NCBI GenBank assembly: GCA_002812745.2
Contig: NCSJ02000284.1
Span: 1-56,157, forward strand
Length of the DNA: 56,157 bases
Reading direction: 5' to 3'
From: Scytalidium lignicola
Taxonomy: Eukaryota > Ascomycota > Leotiomycetes
The position numbers and the translations under genes are program-made. This document shows, in pieces, positions 1-10,331 of the stretch (positions are counted from its first letter, which is position 1; every line of letters begins with the position of its first letter). The notes beneath the pieces are model-generated. The model was given only the letters and a program-made list of their open reading frames with translations, did no database searches and was not told the origin of the DNA.

Positions 1-1407
1 TATAATCATAGACATTTAATAGAATTAGTATACAAAAAANGAGGATAAAGTTTATCTTCTTAGAAAAAANTATTAAAACAACAAGATCAAGTAATAAATT
101 AGACTAGGTAAAGATAAGATTATATAAAATCAAAGAAGTTTATAAACCTTTAACATATAAATTAAAATTACTAACAACAGTTAAGATACATTTTGTTTTC
201 TATGTTTTACTTTTTAAATTAATACTTAAAAGTACTTAAATATTAATATTAAAGGAAGTTGATCCAGAAAGAGAATATAAAGTTAAAAAGATTATTAGTC
301 ATAAGATGTATTATAAGAAATTGTAATACTTGGTTAAATGAATAAAATATCTAGAAAGTAAGAATAGATAAGAATCTACCTTTAATCTTATGAATTGTAA
401 GAAGTTATTAAAGGTATATTACTGAATTTATCTCAGAATAGATTTCTAAGCGATAAAATCACAAGGTCAGAAAAGAAGAGATCAACAACAGAGGAAGAAG
501 CCTTACTTGCAAAGACAGAACACAACTCTTCAGACAGTTTCTCTTGCCTCTCTTTCTCTTTTACAACATCAAGTTCGTCCAAATACTTCAGGCTACGACA
601 GGCCATCTTATTCTTTCACTGCTAAAAAAGAGCTTGTTGCTTTCTCAAACGAAGGATTTTAGCCATAGCTTCTTCTTCTTCTGCTTATAATCTGTCTATA
701 GATTTTTCTAAGGATTCCTAGTCCTGAGAACACAGGATGTTCTTGTCTTAAGAATCGGAAGCTACATTGCAAGAATACTTCGTGTACACACACTCAGAAC
801 ACCACAAGGACTTCAAAAGGTCTACAACACACTTTCAGTTCTCCTTAGAACAATAAGAACAAGGGTCTATACTGTTGCCTATGTCCTCAATAGTCAAGGC
901 AAGATTGACTCTCTCTCTTTTCTTTTTCTCGGGATCAAGTAGAAGAAAAGGGCAAGGGCACTTTGGGGGCATGTTGAAGTAAAAGGAAGAAGATTAACAA
1001 GGAAACAAGATAATTCATGACGACGAGTTAAGCGTCAGGGCAATGTTAGTACAGAAAGGGGATAATGTTACAGGTTTTAACTAACAAGCTGATTAGTATA
1101 GGCCTGAGGCTTGGTACACGGAAGGTGTACATAGAGAACCTAACAATCAGAGGTCACGTGACGGAGTCTTAGGATCCTTGGGGGACTCCAGGAGACTCCA
1201 AGGACTTCAAAGGATCTAGTTGGATTTCATTATCTATATAAGCACACTGTAAGAACATGAGAGAAGACTCTTCGTGTTTAACCTAAATGCATTACTAGAT
1301 CCTGCCTTTGACTTAGTCACCTGCTTGTGTGTCACATATTTCCGTTGTCCCTGAACATCTACCTTATCCTTGCTATCCAGTGACCTGGATGGTGTAGTTT
1401 TGTAACA
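1..1407 (+). mobile_element. Ty3/gypsy chromovirus remnant, copy A (3' end)
   Basis: This is the 3' end of the same retrotransposon family that is nearly complete at 48117-55273. Bases 1-430 align with 53850-54270, the integrase C-terminal part and chromodomain. Bases 430-680 align with the polyprotein tail at 54280-54530. A purine-rich tract at about 1052-1065 precedes the 3' LTR at 1066-1407. The coding part is full of C-to-T and G-to-A changes relative to the other copy, as expected of RIP, and encodes nothing functional. The 5' part lies outside the window. The element ends inside a pogo-type transposase, so it inserted into an older transposon. Confidence 0.88.
1066..1407 (+). repeat. 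3' LTR of gypsy copy A
   Basis: A 342-bp LTR starting TGTTACAGG and ending TTTTGTAACA. It matches the LTRs at 48117-48473 and 54918-55273, including the shared blocks GGCCTGAGGCT, TATATAAGCAC and GACCTGGATGG. It keeps more G and C than the 3' LTR of copy B, so it is less mutated. The target duplication cannot be tested because the other end of the element is off the window. Confidence 0.88.
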
Positions 1408-1410
1408 TTA

Positions 1411-2421
1411 TGCCTTTACTTCAATTATAGAATTATATATATGCTTTAAAATAACAAAATAACTTATATTAAGTAGTTGTAAAATATAAGATGAATGTAA
1501 AGGTATATAAACAATAATAATCTTGTTCTAAATGTAATACTAGTCAAACTCAAAGGTTATATAATTATTATAGCTATTAAGAACAAGCAAACAATATTAA
1601 CCTTTAGTATATACTTTAATATATGGATTAAAGGTTTTTTAAAGTTAATCAAAGCTAAGATTATTATTTGTTTATTCATTATTATTGATAATAATTCTCT
1701 AATCATTTAATAAGTTTTTATATTATCTAAGAAGTAGTTTTTTATCTTTGAATATAAGTAATGATAGTAAAACTTAATCATTAACATTAATTGATTTAAT
1801 AATAGTTACTTACTCTTTATTCCTTAATTGTAAAAGTAAAGGTTTACTTATGTAATCAGTAGATGTAACTACTTTAGTAATAACAATTATACTCATAATA
1901 AAGTTTGTCTTATTGAAGTTATAAGTGTTCTTATCCAGAATCTTATATTGAAGTTTAATTGATATAACCCTTTTAAACTACTTGTGTATAATCTTTGGAT
2001 TTTTGCATTTAGCATGTTGATAGTTGTATTAACGTATGTATTTGGTGTTTAAGTTAAGATGATGTTTTATATAGTTTCTGAACTAGTTTTTACTTATTAG
2101 TAGAGGAGAAGTAGGTTTACCATGCTTAAAAACCAGAAGGTTAGCTATTTTTGCTATATTCGAAGGCTTAAGAGGTAATCCTTGCTTTCTTATAGATATT
2201 ATCCATTGTTTTAATGATTCCTCCTCTAATTGAGTTAATCTGAAGTGTTTAGTGTAGGTAGTTGACAACTGAGGATGGCCTTTCATACGTGTATGAAGTG
2301 TTGTATAAGGAACATCATAATTACGTGATACTTTTCGAAGAGACGTGATTTGTCGTTTTTTAATCGCGTTTATAACAAGAAGGATTCTTCCTTCTTGTGT
2401 AGGATCTGGCTTTTTTGGCAT
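1411..2421 (-). pseudogene. Fot1/pogo-type transposase, truncated and RIP-damaged
   Basis: The ATG at 2421 opens a 112-residue intact stretch (to 2083) with a psq/CENP-B-type helix-turn-helix (KVSRNYDVPYTTLHTR) followed by the second DNA-binding half (LTQLEEESLKQWI). Past the stop, reading with shifts and stops, the DDE_1 catalytic core of Fot1/Pot elements is recognisable down to about 1420: the block around the first catalytic Asp (YNFDET in relatives) now reads YNFNKT, and the later PLHSSYILQLL block is present. Stops come from CAA, CAG and TGG. At about 1410 the frame runs into the gypsy LTR, so the C-terminus is cut off. The N-terminal third is far less AT-rich than the rest. Dead element. 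Confidence 0.8.
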
Positions 2422-3105
2422 TGCAACGTGTTTGGGTTAAAAAATATGGAGTTGAAAGTGGTGGTGTTGGTAGAATTGATAGGGAATTACGTTAACCATG
2501 TTTCAGTGGCTTTACCTCAGCCGCAGCGACACAGCCAATCACCGAGCCAATTTAAAATTGGTCTGAGAAGAAAGGGAAATTTGATTCCAGCCACCTAATA
2601 TATTTTCATTAATCCAGGAGAGGGAGCCTAAATTTCAATAGTATGGGGAAATGGTTCGAGATTCCCTCATTTGAATAAGAGTGGGCTGAATGCTTCTTGG
2701 CAATATTGAAGATTCTCTAACAGGACTATAATTAGTCAAATAAATAGGTTTAGTTCAAAGAAACATCCCACTATAAGAATTCTCGGGTTCCCTGCTGAAG
2801 AACTAATTAAACAGTTCAAAATTATAATTATAAGTTTAAAGTTTAAAGTTAGATTCCAAGTCGAGATGCTGCTTAAACGTCTAATCCTAATCTGCTACGG
2901 AAAGCTTAAATTAACTCCAAACCTACTAATCCGTGGGAAGCCCGGAAATGTCTAAGATATGGTCATGTGCTCGCGCTAAAGTTTTCGAATTAATTTTGCG
3001 CGTCGCCATTAGTCCTTATCAATTCATTCCCAAGTTAATGACCGCCTTCGAAATTTAAACGTCTATTTTCTCGAGGATTTACTTTCTAGGTTACCATCTA
3101 ACAAT
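2422..3105. other. Intergenic; upstream part of pogo element and promoter of next gene
   Basis: No coding sequence recognised. 2422-2600 is probably the 5' untranslated part and terminal region of the pogo-type element; its inverted-repeat end cannot be proved because the partner end is lost. 2600-3105 is ordinary moderately AT-rich sequence upstream of the next gene. Confidence 0.4.
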
Positions 3106-4011
3106 ATGTCTGAGTCATCGGAAGCAGAGCATGAAAGTAAACGTCATAAGTTAGGCGTATTCTTGTATGTGCACCTGTTACGTACCCCTCCTATTGGGTC
3201 GGAACGATATCCTTATTATCTCTAGGCACAAGGAATGGTCCAAAGGTAAGGAAAGAGGCAAAGAAGAATTCCTTAAAGGCAAACTCACACTTGAACACTC
3301 TCTTGGCCTTGGCAAAATACCAAATGTTATTCCCCCAGGTGAAGCCCGGGTCGATGCAGATTTCCGCACAGTGGAGATAGGCTGGCATCCAGTCGCTGGT
3401 ATGGGCGGTAAATGGTTCGCTGAGAAGACTGGTTTGGGGAAAATGATCACCAAACACACTGGAGGATATCCAGATCCGACGCAGCATTGGGCTGTAGTTG
3501 TTGGGGAGTTCGTTCATGAACTCTGGATGGACGAGCAGCTTGATGTCATTTATATTAATGAGAAGTTTGATCGAACACAGTGGCGGATGTTTGAGGTTGG
3601 AAAGACTAGGTTTACAGATGAGGCACTCAGACAAGCTGGTCAGTATATGTAAATTTGCTCTAATATATTAGTCTAAAATTCCGTCACACTTCAGGAGAAA
3701 TGGTCATCCACAACATAAGAGAGAAACGACCAGCATATAACCTGATCAGTAACAACTGTCAGACATATGCGCTCCTTTTACTAGATGCTATACAAATCGG
3801 ATCGCATATTCAATTTGCGACGAGCTATGCCGTTTATCAAGCAGCTACAGGAGCTGGAACGATCAAGGATCTCTTTGTTGACAAACATCCTGAGGAACAG
3901 AAGATTCATTCTGAACGACCAGAATTTCATCGAATGGATACTGTAGAGAATGCACAGCAGGTTATGGACGAAAACACTACGAAATTAGACGACCATCGAT
4001 CAATCTTCTAG
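3106..4011 (+). CDS. PPPDE/LRAT-like permuted papain-fold protein
   Basis: A conserved fungal protein with the circularly permuted papain (NlpC/P60, PPPDE, LRAT) arrangement: a His in QHWAVVVGE followed by a Cys in NNCQTYALLLLDA, the order and spacing of the catalytic pair in deSUMOylating isopeptidases and LRAT-type enzymes. Model: exon 1 3106-3164, intron 3165-3225 (GTATGT..CTAG), exon 2 3226-3638, intron 3639-3694 (GTCAGT..CAG), exon 3 3695-4011. All joins keep frame and give about 262 residues. The second intron is sure: it restores the RQAG-EMVIHN junction. The first is less sure, because the skipped frame (YVHLLRTPP..) also looks coding; a start at 3167 is the fallback. No signal peptide or membrane segment. 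The substrate is unknown. The only intact gene between two transposon-rich stretches. Confidence 0.75.
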
Positions 4012-4164
4012 AATTGCACTGCCTTTCAATTGTTACGAGCATAGACATTTGCTTTATACCAACTCTTAATATGCTTTGATAATAAATTTATCATTTGATA
4101 AGTTACTCTCACAAACGGACACTTACTAAAGAATTTTTAAATCCAAATTCAAAGTCAAGTTACA

Positions 4165-4560
4165 ATGCATACTACTAAGAACCAGGGCGTGAAAGTGAAG
4201 AATGGCGGTATAATTGAGGTCGTCGCAAGCATAATGGTACTCTTCAATTCAGTTGAAGAGTTTGATTATTTAAATAAAGACATTGACAATCTTAATTACT
4301 CAGCAATATGTAACGTGAAAGTTCCATTAATCTTAGCTCTTGGCTGCGATAGTTACATATCTGCAAGGCCTCGGAAAGAACAGTCAGAATCTTGTCAATG
4401 GAACCAATCTATGATGTAGCTATCAAACTTGTCGATGATTACCATGAGCTCTGTGATTGGTAGGTGAAACTGGCAGAAGAACTCATTCGTTTCCACAACT
4501 GCACTTTTGACTAGCTTAAGACTTGTAGTTACTGTTATAACAAGCACTAGAACCTACATC
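4165..4560 (+). other. Short open frame and possible gene remnant, unidentified
   Basis: An 84-codon frame (4165-4419) with a hydrophobic stretch IIEVVASIMVLFNSVEEFDY, followed in another frame by a coding-looking segment (EPIYDVAIKLVDDYHELCDW, then a stop, then KLAEELIRFHNC). Together they suggest the start of a decayed fungal protein, possibly with a HeLo-like N-terminus, but the resemblance is too weak to name it. It follows the PPPDE-like gene by about 150 bp on the same strand. Confidence 0.2.
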
Positions 4561-5413
4561 TACGATTGTTCTAGCATACAGTAAGTCAGATATTGATAAT
4601 TGTGACAATTTTCAGCTCAATCATTGCTTGAGAATACTTCTCCATCCATGTAATCATATAGTTCTGGCCCTCGAGGCTTAACACCTGTACACAGTGAGGG
4701 TTACGAACTTATAGCTTTGTTTGTAAAGCTAAGATTGAGTTATTTAGCGATAATTATTTCTTCATTAACAATATATCAACATATCGAAAATTATCATTTT
4801 AAATCTCTTGAAACATTATAAATAAAGATAATTACAATACTATTATTATAAAAAGGTTTTATCTTCTTCTTTTAAGATATATATTATACTTTACTACCCT
4901 CTAAGACCTCACAAGCTTTAAACCCCTTTTTNAGCGTAGTTGCCTTATGTCTCTTTGATGTATGACTGGTGAGAGAGAGGTTTTGGATAGATGATATTCT
5001 TAGACGTCGATTTTTGCCTAACAAGCTTAACTGAGTAAAGTCCTAGAGGATAATAGAAAATAAACATAATAAACTTATTTTCTTACTTGATAATTGTTTA
5101 TAATCTTTAAGATTAATTATAATAATAAAACATATTTTAAGAGAAGAATAATAAACCATTATCATATGCTAATCTTAACATAAAGAAAATCTATTTCTAT
5201 TTAGAAAAGTAAGTAAAGGAGAGTTAAAAGTAAGTAATAGTAAATAGATTAACATCAAAAGCAACTTGTTTTAGCCTTTTGACTATAATTACTATTAACT
5301 AAAATTGGAAAAAGCTAGTTAGGGATTTTTTTAAAGCTAATTCTAGATTCCTGTTAATCAAAGTCATACTTCTTAACTTTACTAAATTTTACAAATCAAC
5401 CTTATCATATATG
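4561..5413. other. AT-rich block, no gene seen
   Basis: Very AT-rich sequence with stops in all frames. It is probably old RIP-mutated repeat material. No recognisable protein fragment. Confidence 0.4.
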
Positions 5414-5527
5414 ATGTTAGGAACGCTATATATAGTAGAATAGCTACTAGCGGGCGACCGCTAATATTGTGCCTTTTTAGCCAGTTTAGCCGAGTGGTAA
5501 AGCTATTCAATTACTCGTTCCTAACAT
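5414..5527. mobile_element. 114-bp MITE-like element with 12-bp perfect terminal inverted repeats
   Basis: Left end ATGTTAGGAACG (5414-5425) is the exact reverse complement of the right end CGTTCCTAACAT (5516-5527). An inner pair, GAATAGCT (5438-5445) and AGCTATTC (5501-5508), extends the symmetry. A central hairpin TAGCGG-GCGA-CCGCTA lies near 5449-5464. The element also contains TTTAGCCGAGTGGTAAAGC, which resembles the A-box of tRNA-Ser/Leu genes. It keeps GC in an AT-rich surround. No clear target duplication is visible. It has no coding capacity. Confidence 0.6.
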
Positions 5528-5674
5528 ATAAACTTATTATGTTAATTTGTAAATTATTTATTTAACTTTTATTTATTACAAGTAATTATACTTAAATATA
5601 CATAATATTACTTTATAATAACTATTAATAAATAATTTTGTATAATTTTAAAAATTCAAAAGAATAATAATATA

Positions 5675-5871
5675 TGTTATGGACCCGGGACAGGTAATAG
5701 ACAGTGAACCACAGGCTGAGCGATAGGTGAGCTATAGTAGGTATCTACCCCTATACAAACTAACTCTTACCCCTTACTTTCCCCTTTGTCCCTATATATA
5801 CATAGTGCGTTCACGTGACCCGCTGTAGCCGAGACCTCTCAGAGCTGGCATACGTCACCTAACCCCTAACA
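5675..5871 (+). mobile_element. Solo LTR with ATATA target duplication
   Basis: A 197-bp GC-containing island starting TGTTATGGACCCGGG and ending CCCCTAACA, bounded by TGTTA/TAACA ends and flanked by identical 5-bp ATATA (5670-5674 and 5872-5876). It has a TATA-like box (CCCTATATATACATAG, about 5792-5807) and a CACGTGA box. Orientation is taken from the TATA box. The whole shape is that of a solo LTR left by LTR-LTR recombination. It is not RIP-mutated although its surroundings are nearly pure AT. Confidence 0.75.
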
Positions 5872-6140
5872 ATATAAGTCTTAAAAAGTATTAATATTTT
5901 TATGAATATATAATAATGTTATTATTTATATAAAATAAGATATAATCCTCTTATTAATAAAATTATACTAAAAAATAAAAATATAATANTTTAGTACTTT
6001 TCTTAGATAAAGTATTATTTATACAACACTAAGTAATACTAATATGATATTATAGTTTTATTAAAAGTTATAATAATTAATATACTTAATGAATATGATA
6101 AAGTTTATATAAGTATAAAATTTTATACAAGTAAAGTAAA

Positions 6141-6339
6141 TGTCGGTTTATTTATAATATGTAATATAGTATGCAATTATACATAATATACTCATTGTGC
6201 TAAATCATGGTTGTTGTATGAAAATGGAGTGAAAATAGAGCAAAGCTGTAAAAGTTTCACTTGTTCTTACTACCTAATTAAGACTAGCTTACAAGTACAT
6301 GTAAATATCACGTATATACAACAAAATATATTACTAATA
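6141..6339 (+). repeat. LTR-like repeat, copy 1 (RIP-mutated)
   Basis: Starts TGTCGG and ends ACTAATA. It aligns over its whole length with the copy at 6375-6569, differing mainly by C-to-T and G-to-A changes (for example TATTTATAATATG against CACCTGTAGCACG). It shares its downstream flank (CTAAAGCTACTCTAAAAATAG) with the inverted copy at 19494-19688, so it belongs to a larger, older duplicated segment. Confidence 0.65.
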
Positions 6340-6374
6340 CTAAAGCTACTCTAAAAATAGTTATATGCTATAAC

Positions 6375-6569
6375 TGTCGGTTCACCTGTAGCACGAAGTA
6401 CAGTACGCAATTATACGTAATATACTCGTTGTGCTATTCCATGGTTGTTGTACGATTCGGGGGTGGGAGAGCGAAGCTGTAGGAGCTTCGCTCGCTCCCA
6501 CTACCTAATCAGGACTAGCTTACAGAGGCACGTGAATATCACGTGCACGTAACCACAATTCTACCAACA
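6375..6569 (+). mobile_element. Solo LTR, copy 2, with ATAAC target duplication
   Basis: A 195-bp repeat starting TGTCGGTTCACC and ending CTACCAACA, flanked by identical ATAAC (6370-6374 and 6570-6574). It holds a strong hairpin at 6463-6501 (arms GTGGGAG..CGAAGCT and AGCTTCG..CTCCCAC) and a CACGTG box. Compared with copy 1 it keeps C and G, so it is young or unmutated. The inverted segment near 19447-19451 carries the same flanks without this LTR. Confidence 0.75.
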
Positions 6570-6908
6570 ATAACTTTCAAAACGTTCAAATCTGTGGAGT
6601 TTTCTAAATTGCATGTTAATTGCGACTTTTTCAAAATTGACGAACCAGGTAAGAATTATAATATTTTATACCTAATAAATAAATTTTATGCTAACTATAC
6701 AAAATAGTAAAGTTCACTTGCACGGTCTTCTGTTGGGAGGATGGTTCCATTTGCTCTTTGTGTTTGTGTAGCTCATTAAATAGTTTCTGTTGAGCTAATT
6801 GAACAGATGACAGCTCTTTGGAGCATTGCTTTTTCCCTTCTCACATATATTACATTATGAGGATACGTGATTTAAAATTATCCTTACGCGCTCTTGTAAC
6901 GGATACTG

Positions 6909-8070
6909 CTAGTTCCTGTCTAGCGGCACTATATCCGGATCATATATGTTAAATGAACCTGTGTCCCCTACATACTCTTTCCACCTGCGCAGAAAGAATA
7001 TATCCTTGGCTATTTTTACTTCGCTGACATTTCTGAGACTCATTGCATTTTCTATTCTAACTAGATCCTGCTCTTCCAAAGGACTTATGAGTCAAACCGG
7101 AATTCTTGTCCCTGTTCAAAGGAAAAATAAATGGACCTTGGCTTGAAAGCCTTCACTGGATTTTCAATCATATATTCAACATAGCTAAACCAGGAGGGGT
7201 CTAAATGCGATCTACCCTCTCCAAGATCTTGCCATACGGTGGAGAACAAAGCACCATGTCCATCGGTAAGCTGCTTATAGTTGAATTGGAACTCAGTAAG
7301 ACAATATGGACATTGTACCAAACCATCATTTACTCCGACGGAAATTAAGCCAAGTGTAGCTCGGTTCCTTATATAATATCTAACTTTTCCATACCTAAAT
7401 CCCCATATCTTTAGATGTACACAAATAAATTTCGACAGAGCTCGGATACTATTGAGTTTAACTTCTCACAATCTTGTCCTTGCCGGTGATATTTCATTGT
7501 CATGCGAAATATGGCTGGGCTGAAGCGCCAGAATAGGAAATTGTCAAGAATGTCTTCCTTAAATTCTTTGGGATACCCTCTGTAGCCACGAGACTTCCGA
7601 GAATATGGTAGATATAAAGACGTTTGTTTGTCAGTAACATGATGAAAACGTTTNGCAGTGGAAGCAAGTGATGTGATTGGGTTTATCATTTTCTAGGAGC
7701 AATAAGAACTTGTAATAGTTGAAGCCATCTTCAGGGCCTTTGATTAGCTTTAAATAACGAGGCTTAAGCTGGTAATAAAGCTGCTGACATGTGAACGTTA
7801 GTACAGCTACTGATTCGGGGGGGAGATGATCTGCGATTTCGAGAATGATTTCTGGACCGACTCTATCTAGTCGTAGTAGAATAAGTTTCTGTTGCCATTG
7901 AAAGAGTTTAGACTTTCTCAATGAGGAGAAAATAGATTTCAGATGTTTCATTTTGATAATTTGATAATCCTGAGCCCTTTCTTCTGAATAGTCTAAGGTT
8001 TTACCAACGGCAGCCTGGATAAATCTTGGGTACCGCAAACAGACGAGAACCGAGGATGAATAATTAATAT
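6909..8070 (-). pseudogene. F-box protein, frameshifted
   Basis: Reading from about 8068 down, an F-box lies at LDRVGPEIILEIADHLPPES, followed by the ubiquitin-ligase-type fungal F-box body: CFHC, KQTSLYLPYSR, YPKEFKEDILDNFLFWRF, NRATLGLISVGVNDG, QCPYCLTEFQFNYKQL, DPSWFSYVEYMIENPVKAF and a C-terminal part ending at the TAG at 6909-6911. At least three frame breaks separate these blocks: near the N at 7654, near 7410, and near 7085. No in-frame ATG precedes the F-box before an upstream stop. In relatives this protein is an SCF substrate adaptor. The even conservation of all blocks suggests recent loss, and the break at the N could be a sequence error. Confidence 0.75.
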
Positions 8071-8436
8071 AGCCTTAGTCTAAACTCAAATAATGATGAC
8101 GTTTTGTCTATTTCGATGTCTAATAGCCGATACCGGTCTATTAAGTTAGATTGCTATTTAGGCTAATTAAGTCACATTAATAATTACCCTGATAATAGTT
8201 ACTATATTCACAATTAGATAATGGATGCAATTTGAGTTGGTGTTGCAGACATAGAGGACTGGCACCAGAATTTCACCAATCCGTACTAATCCATTTAATG
8301 TGACCTTTCTACAGGAAGAAGGTTTTTATAATATAGATTTCTTTTGATCCACATTTTAAATCATACGTCATTTTCAACTTAATGCTGATTAAAAAGGTTG
8401 ATAAGTAGTTAATGTAGTAAAAATTTCATATGATTC
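8071..8436. other. Intergenic, nothing recognised
   Basis: AT-rich sequence between the F-box remnant and the solo LTR. No reading frame or repeat identified. Confidence 0.4.
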
Positions 8437-8635
8437 TGTTGAATGGTAGCCTACCGCTGCCTACAGGCAACCACTGTAGAGCTGTAATACGGCACGTAAT
8501 ATGGCCGTATTACAGGGGCCTACCGGCCCCTATATAAGTGGCCATACTTGCCCACTGTACAGTAGTTAATTTAGTAGTCAATTTATATATATATATGGGA
8601 ACCTATTACGATCGGCATATGTAACCTGTTCAACA
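8437..8635 (+). mobile_element. Copia-type solo LTR with GATTC target duplication
   Basis: A 199-bp element with inverted ends TGTTGAA and TTCAACA, flanked by exact GATTC duplications (8432-8436 and 8636-8640). The 5' part is related to the LTR downstream of the copia RNase H fragment at 43812 (shared GTAGCCTAC, GGCAACCACT, AGGGGCCTA). It contains a TATA box (CCCCTATATAAG). No internal region remains, so it is a solo LTR. It lies just past the 3' end of the sugar transporter gene. Confidence 0.85.
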
Positions 8636-8700
8636 GATTCAGTCTGATAAATTTTCGCAATTTTAACTCAAAAATTATACGTTCAAACNGGTCTTTGAGT

Positions 8701-10331
8701 TTACCATTTTCNTATCATCTCAACCCCCTCTTTCTCCGACTGTATCATCATGGCGCCTAAAGTCTCCTCGTTCGTACCCTCAAAGACCATCTTAATCTCT
8801 TCGAGGGTTAATCCTTTAGTTTCAGGATAGAAAAGATAAATCGTAATAATTTCCACAACGATCATGCTCCAATAGAGAAACAGATACTTCCATCCCAGGT
8901 TATCTAGCCCAATAGGGTTACAGAAGTTTCCGATGAATGTCAGGCCGCGGCTCATAATCTGCAGAACTGTGATACCCTTGCCTCTCATGGAGTATGGCCA
9001 GATTTCAACTCCATATACATATGTAAGGCAGTTCATACCGGGCTGGTAAGCAAGGAAAAATAATGGAAGCATTGCGATGACAGCAGAACCAGCAGCGTGC
9101 GAACCAGTATTGGTGAATGTCGCAGAGGAGGCGATCCACCCGGAAAAGACAAGTAACATAGAGCATGAGGCGTATAGGTATACATGGCGACGACCGACAT
9201 AGCCGATGACGATACTGGCTGTCACGCCAACGAAGAAAGACCAGCAAGATAGAGATAGATTGATAACGTTCTGGGTGTGGGCATCGGTGACACCAACAGA
9301 CTTCAGGACAGGGATCAGGTAATAAGAGATGACGTTGTTGCTTTGGCTCCGTTAGTATATGTCTTGTATACTAATTTTATGACAAAAAGGAGATCATAAT
9401 CTTACCCAGAGAACTGAGAATAACAACCAACCATCAGTGCAACAGCGCAACGCCAACGATTTGCTCGGGTAGTAACAAGTTCCCTCCAAGATTGTTGGGT
9501 ATTGTTCATTTCGAGTTCAATATTTCTGACAATCTCGCTGTACTCGGCTTTCACAATAGCAGCATCCCGATCTCCCTCTGCATGATATTTAGCCAGGATA
9601 TCATAGGCTTTCTCGGTGCGACCCTTGTGAATCAACCATCGAGGGCTCTCTGGAATGAGTGCGAGGAAAGCCAGTTGAATTAGACAAGGGAGCATCTGGC
9701 ATAGTGAAGGGATTCTCCAAGACCACTCATCGGGGCGCGCAAAGGTCGAAAACGTGATACCGGCACCAACAATCGCTCCCGGATAATAACTCACACTGAG
9801 AAGACTGGCGATTGTAGACCTCTCTTTCGGATATGCAAGCTCATTCAGCAATGCTGCTGACGCAGTAAGTAGTGTAGGCAGACCAAAACCCATGATGATT
9901 CTCGCCGCGACGAACATCCTAATATTCACTGAGGCGCCTTGAATGATGCTACCTACTGTAATCCAGATACAAGCAGCCATGATGGCGAACTTTCTGCCAA
10001 AGCGATCCATGGTAATCGCAACGATTGGGAGAGATATAAAGGAGCCAATGGCATAAGCTGAAGTCATGAGTCCGAGAATTGCCCCAGAGGGCTGGTGAAA
10101 GTAGCTGTTCCATTCCTTTACCGACTGAAGACCAGTAAGCATAGAAGAATCAATGCCTGAAGTGACTTCAGAGCAAAGACCTGCTGGCAAGAGAAGGAGA
10201 TAGAGGAGACGGAGGTTGCGTTTGCGATACCATGGTACAGTGTCCGCGTTGACTAACTGGACAATCAAACTGTGAGAGGAGATTTCGGCTGCCTCCCTGG
10301 CATAGTTTATATTTTGCTTATTAGATGCCAT
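8701..10331 (-). CDS. MFS sugar transporter (lactose permease/cellodextrin transporter-like)
   Basis: A twelve-helix major facilitator of the sugar porter family for the plasma membrane. Exon 1 10331-9406, intron 9347-9405 (GTAAGA, branch CTAAC, acceptor GAG), exon 2 9346-8701, joined in frame as QFSG-QSNNVISYY, about 523 residues. Visible family marks: SGIDSSMLTG in helix 1, DRFGRK in the 2-3 loop, PESPRWL before the central loop, VGRRH after helix 8 and PETKG at the C-terminus. The sequence resembles fungal permeases for disaccharides and short beta-oligosaccharides, but substrate cannot be read from sequence. It is divergent from the beta-mannosidase gene across a 1.8-kb shared upstream region. 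One N lies near the C-terminus (codon before KW-stop). Appears intact. Confidence 0.9.

Noticed and set aside
5482..5504. tRNA-like segment GCCGAGTGGTAAAGC
   Set aside because: Only an A-box-like stretch. No B-box, anticodon arm or acceptor pairing could be built, so it is not called a tRNA gene.
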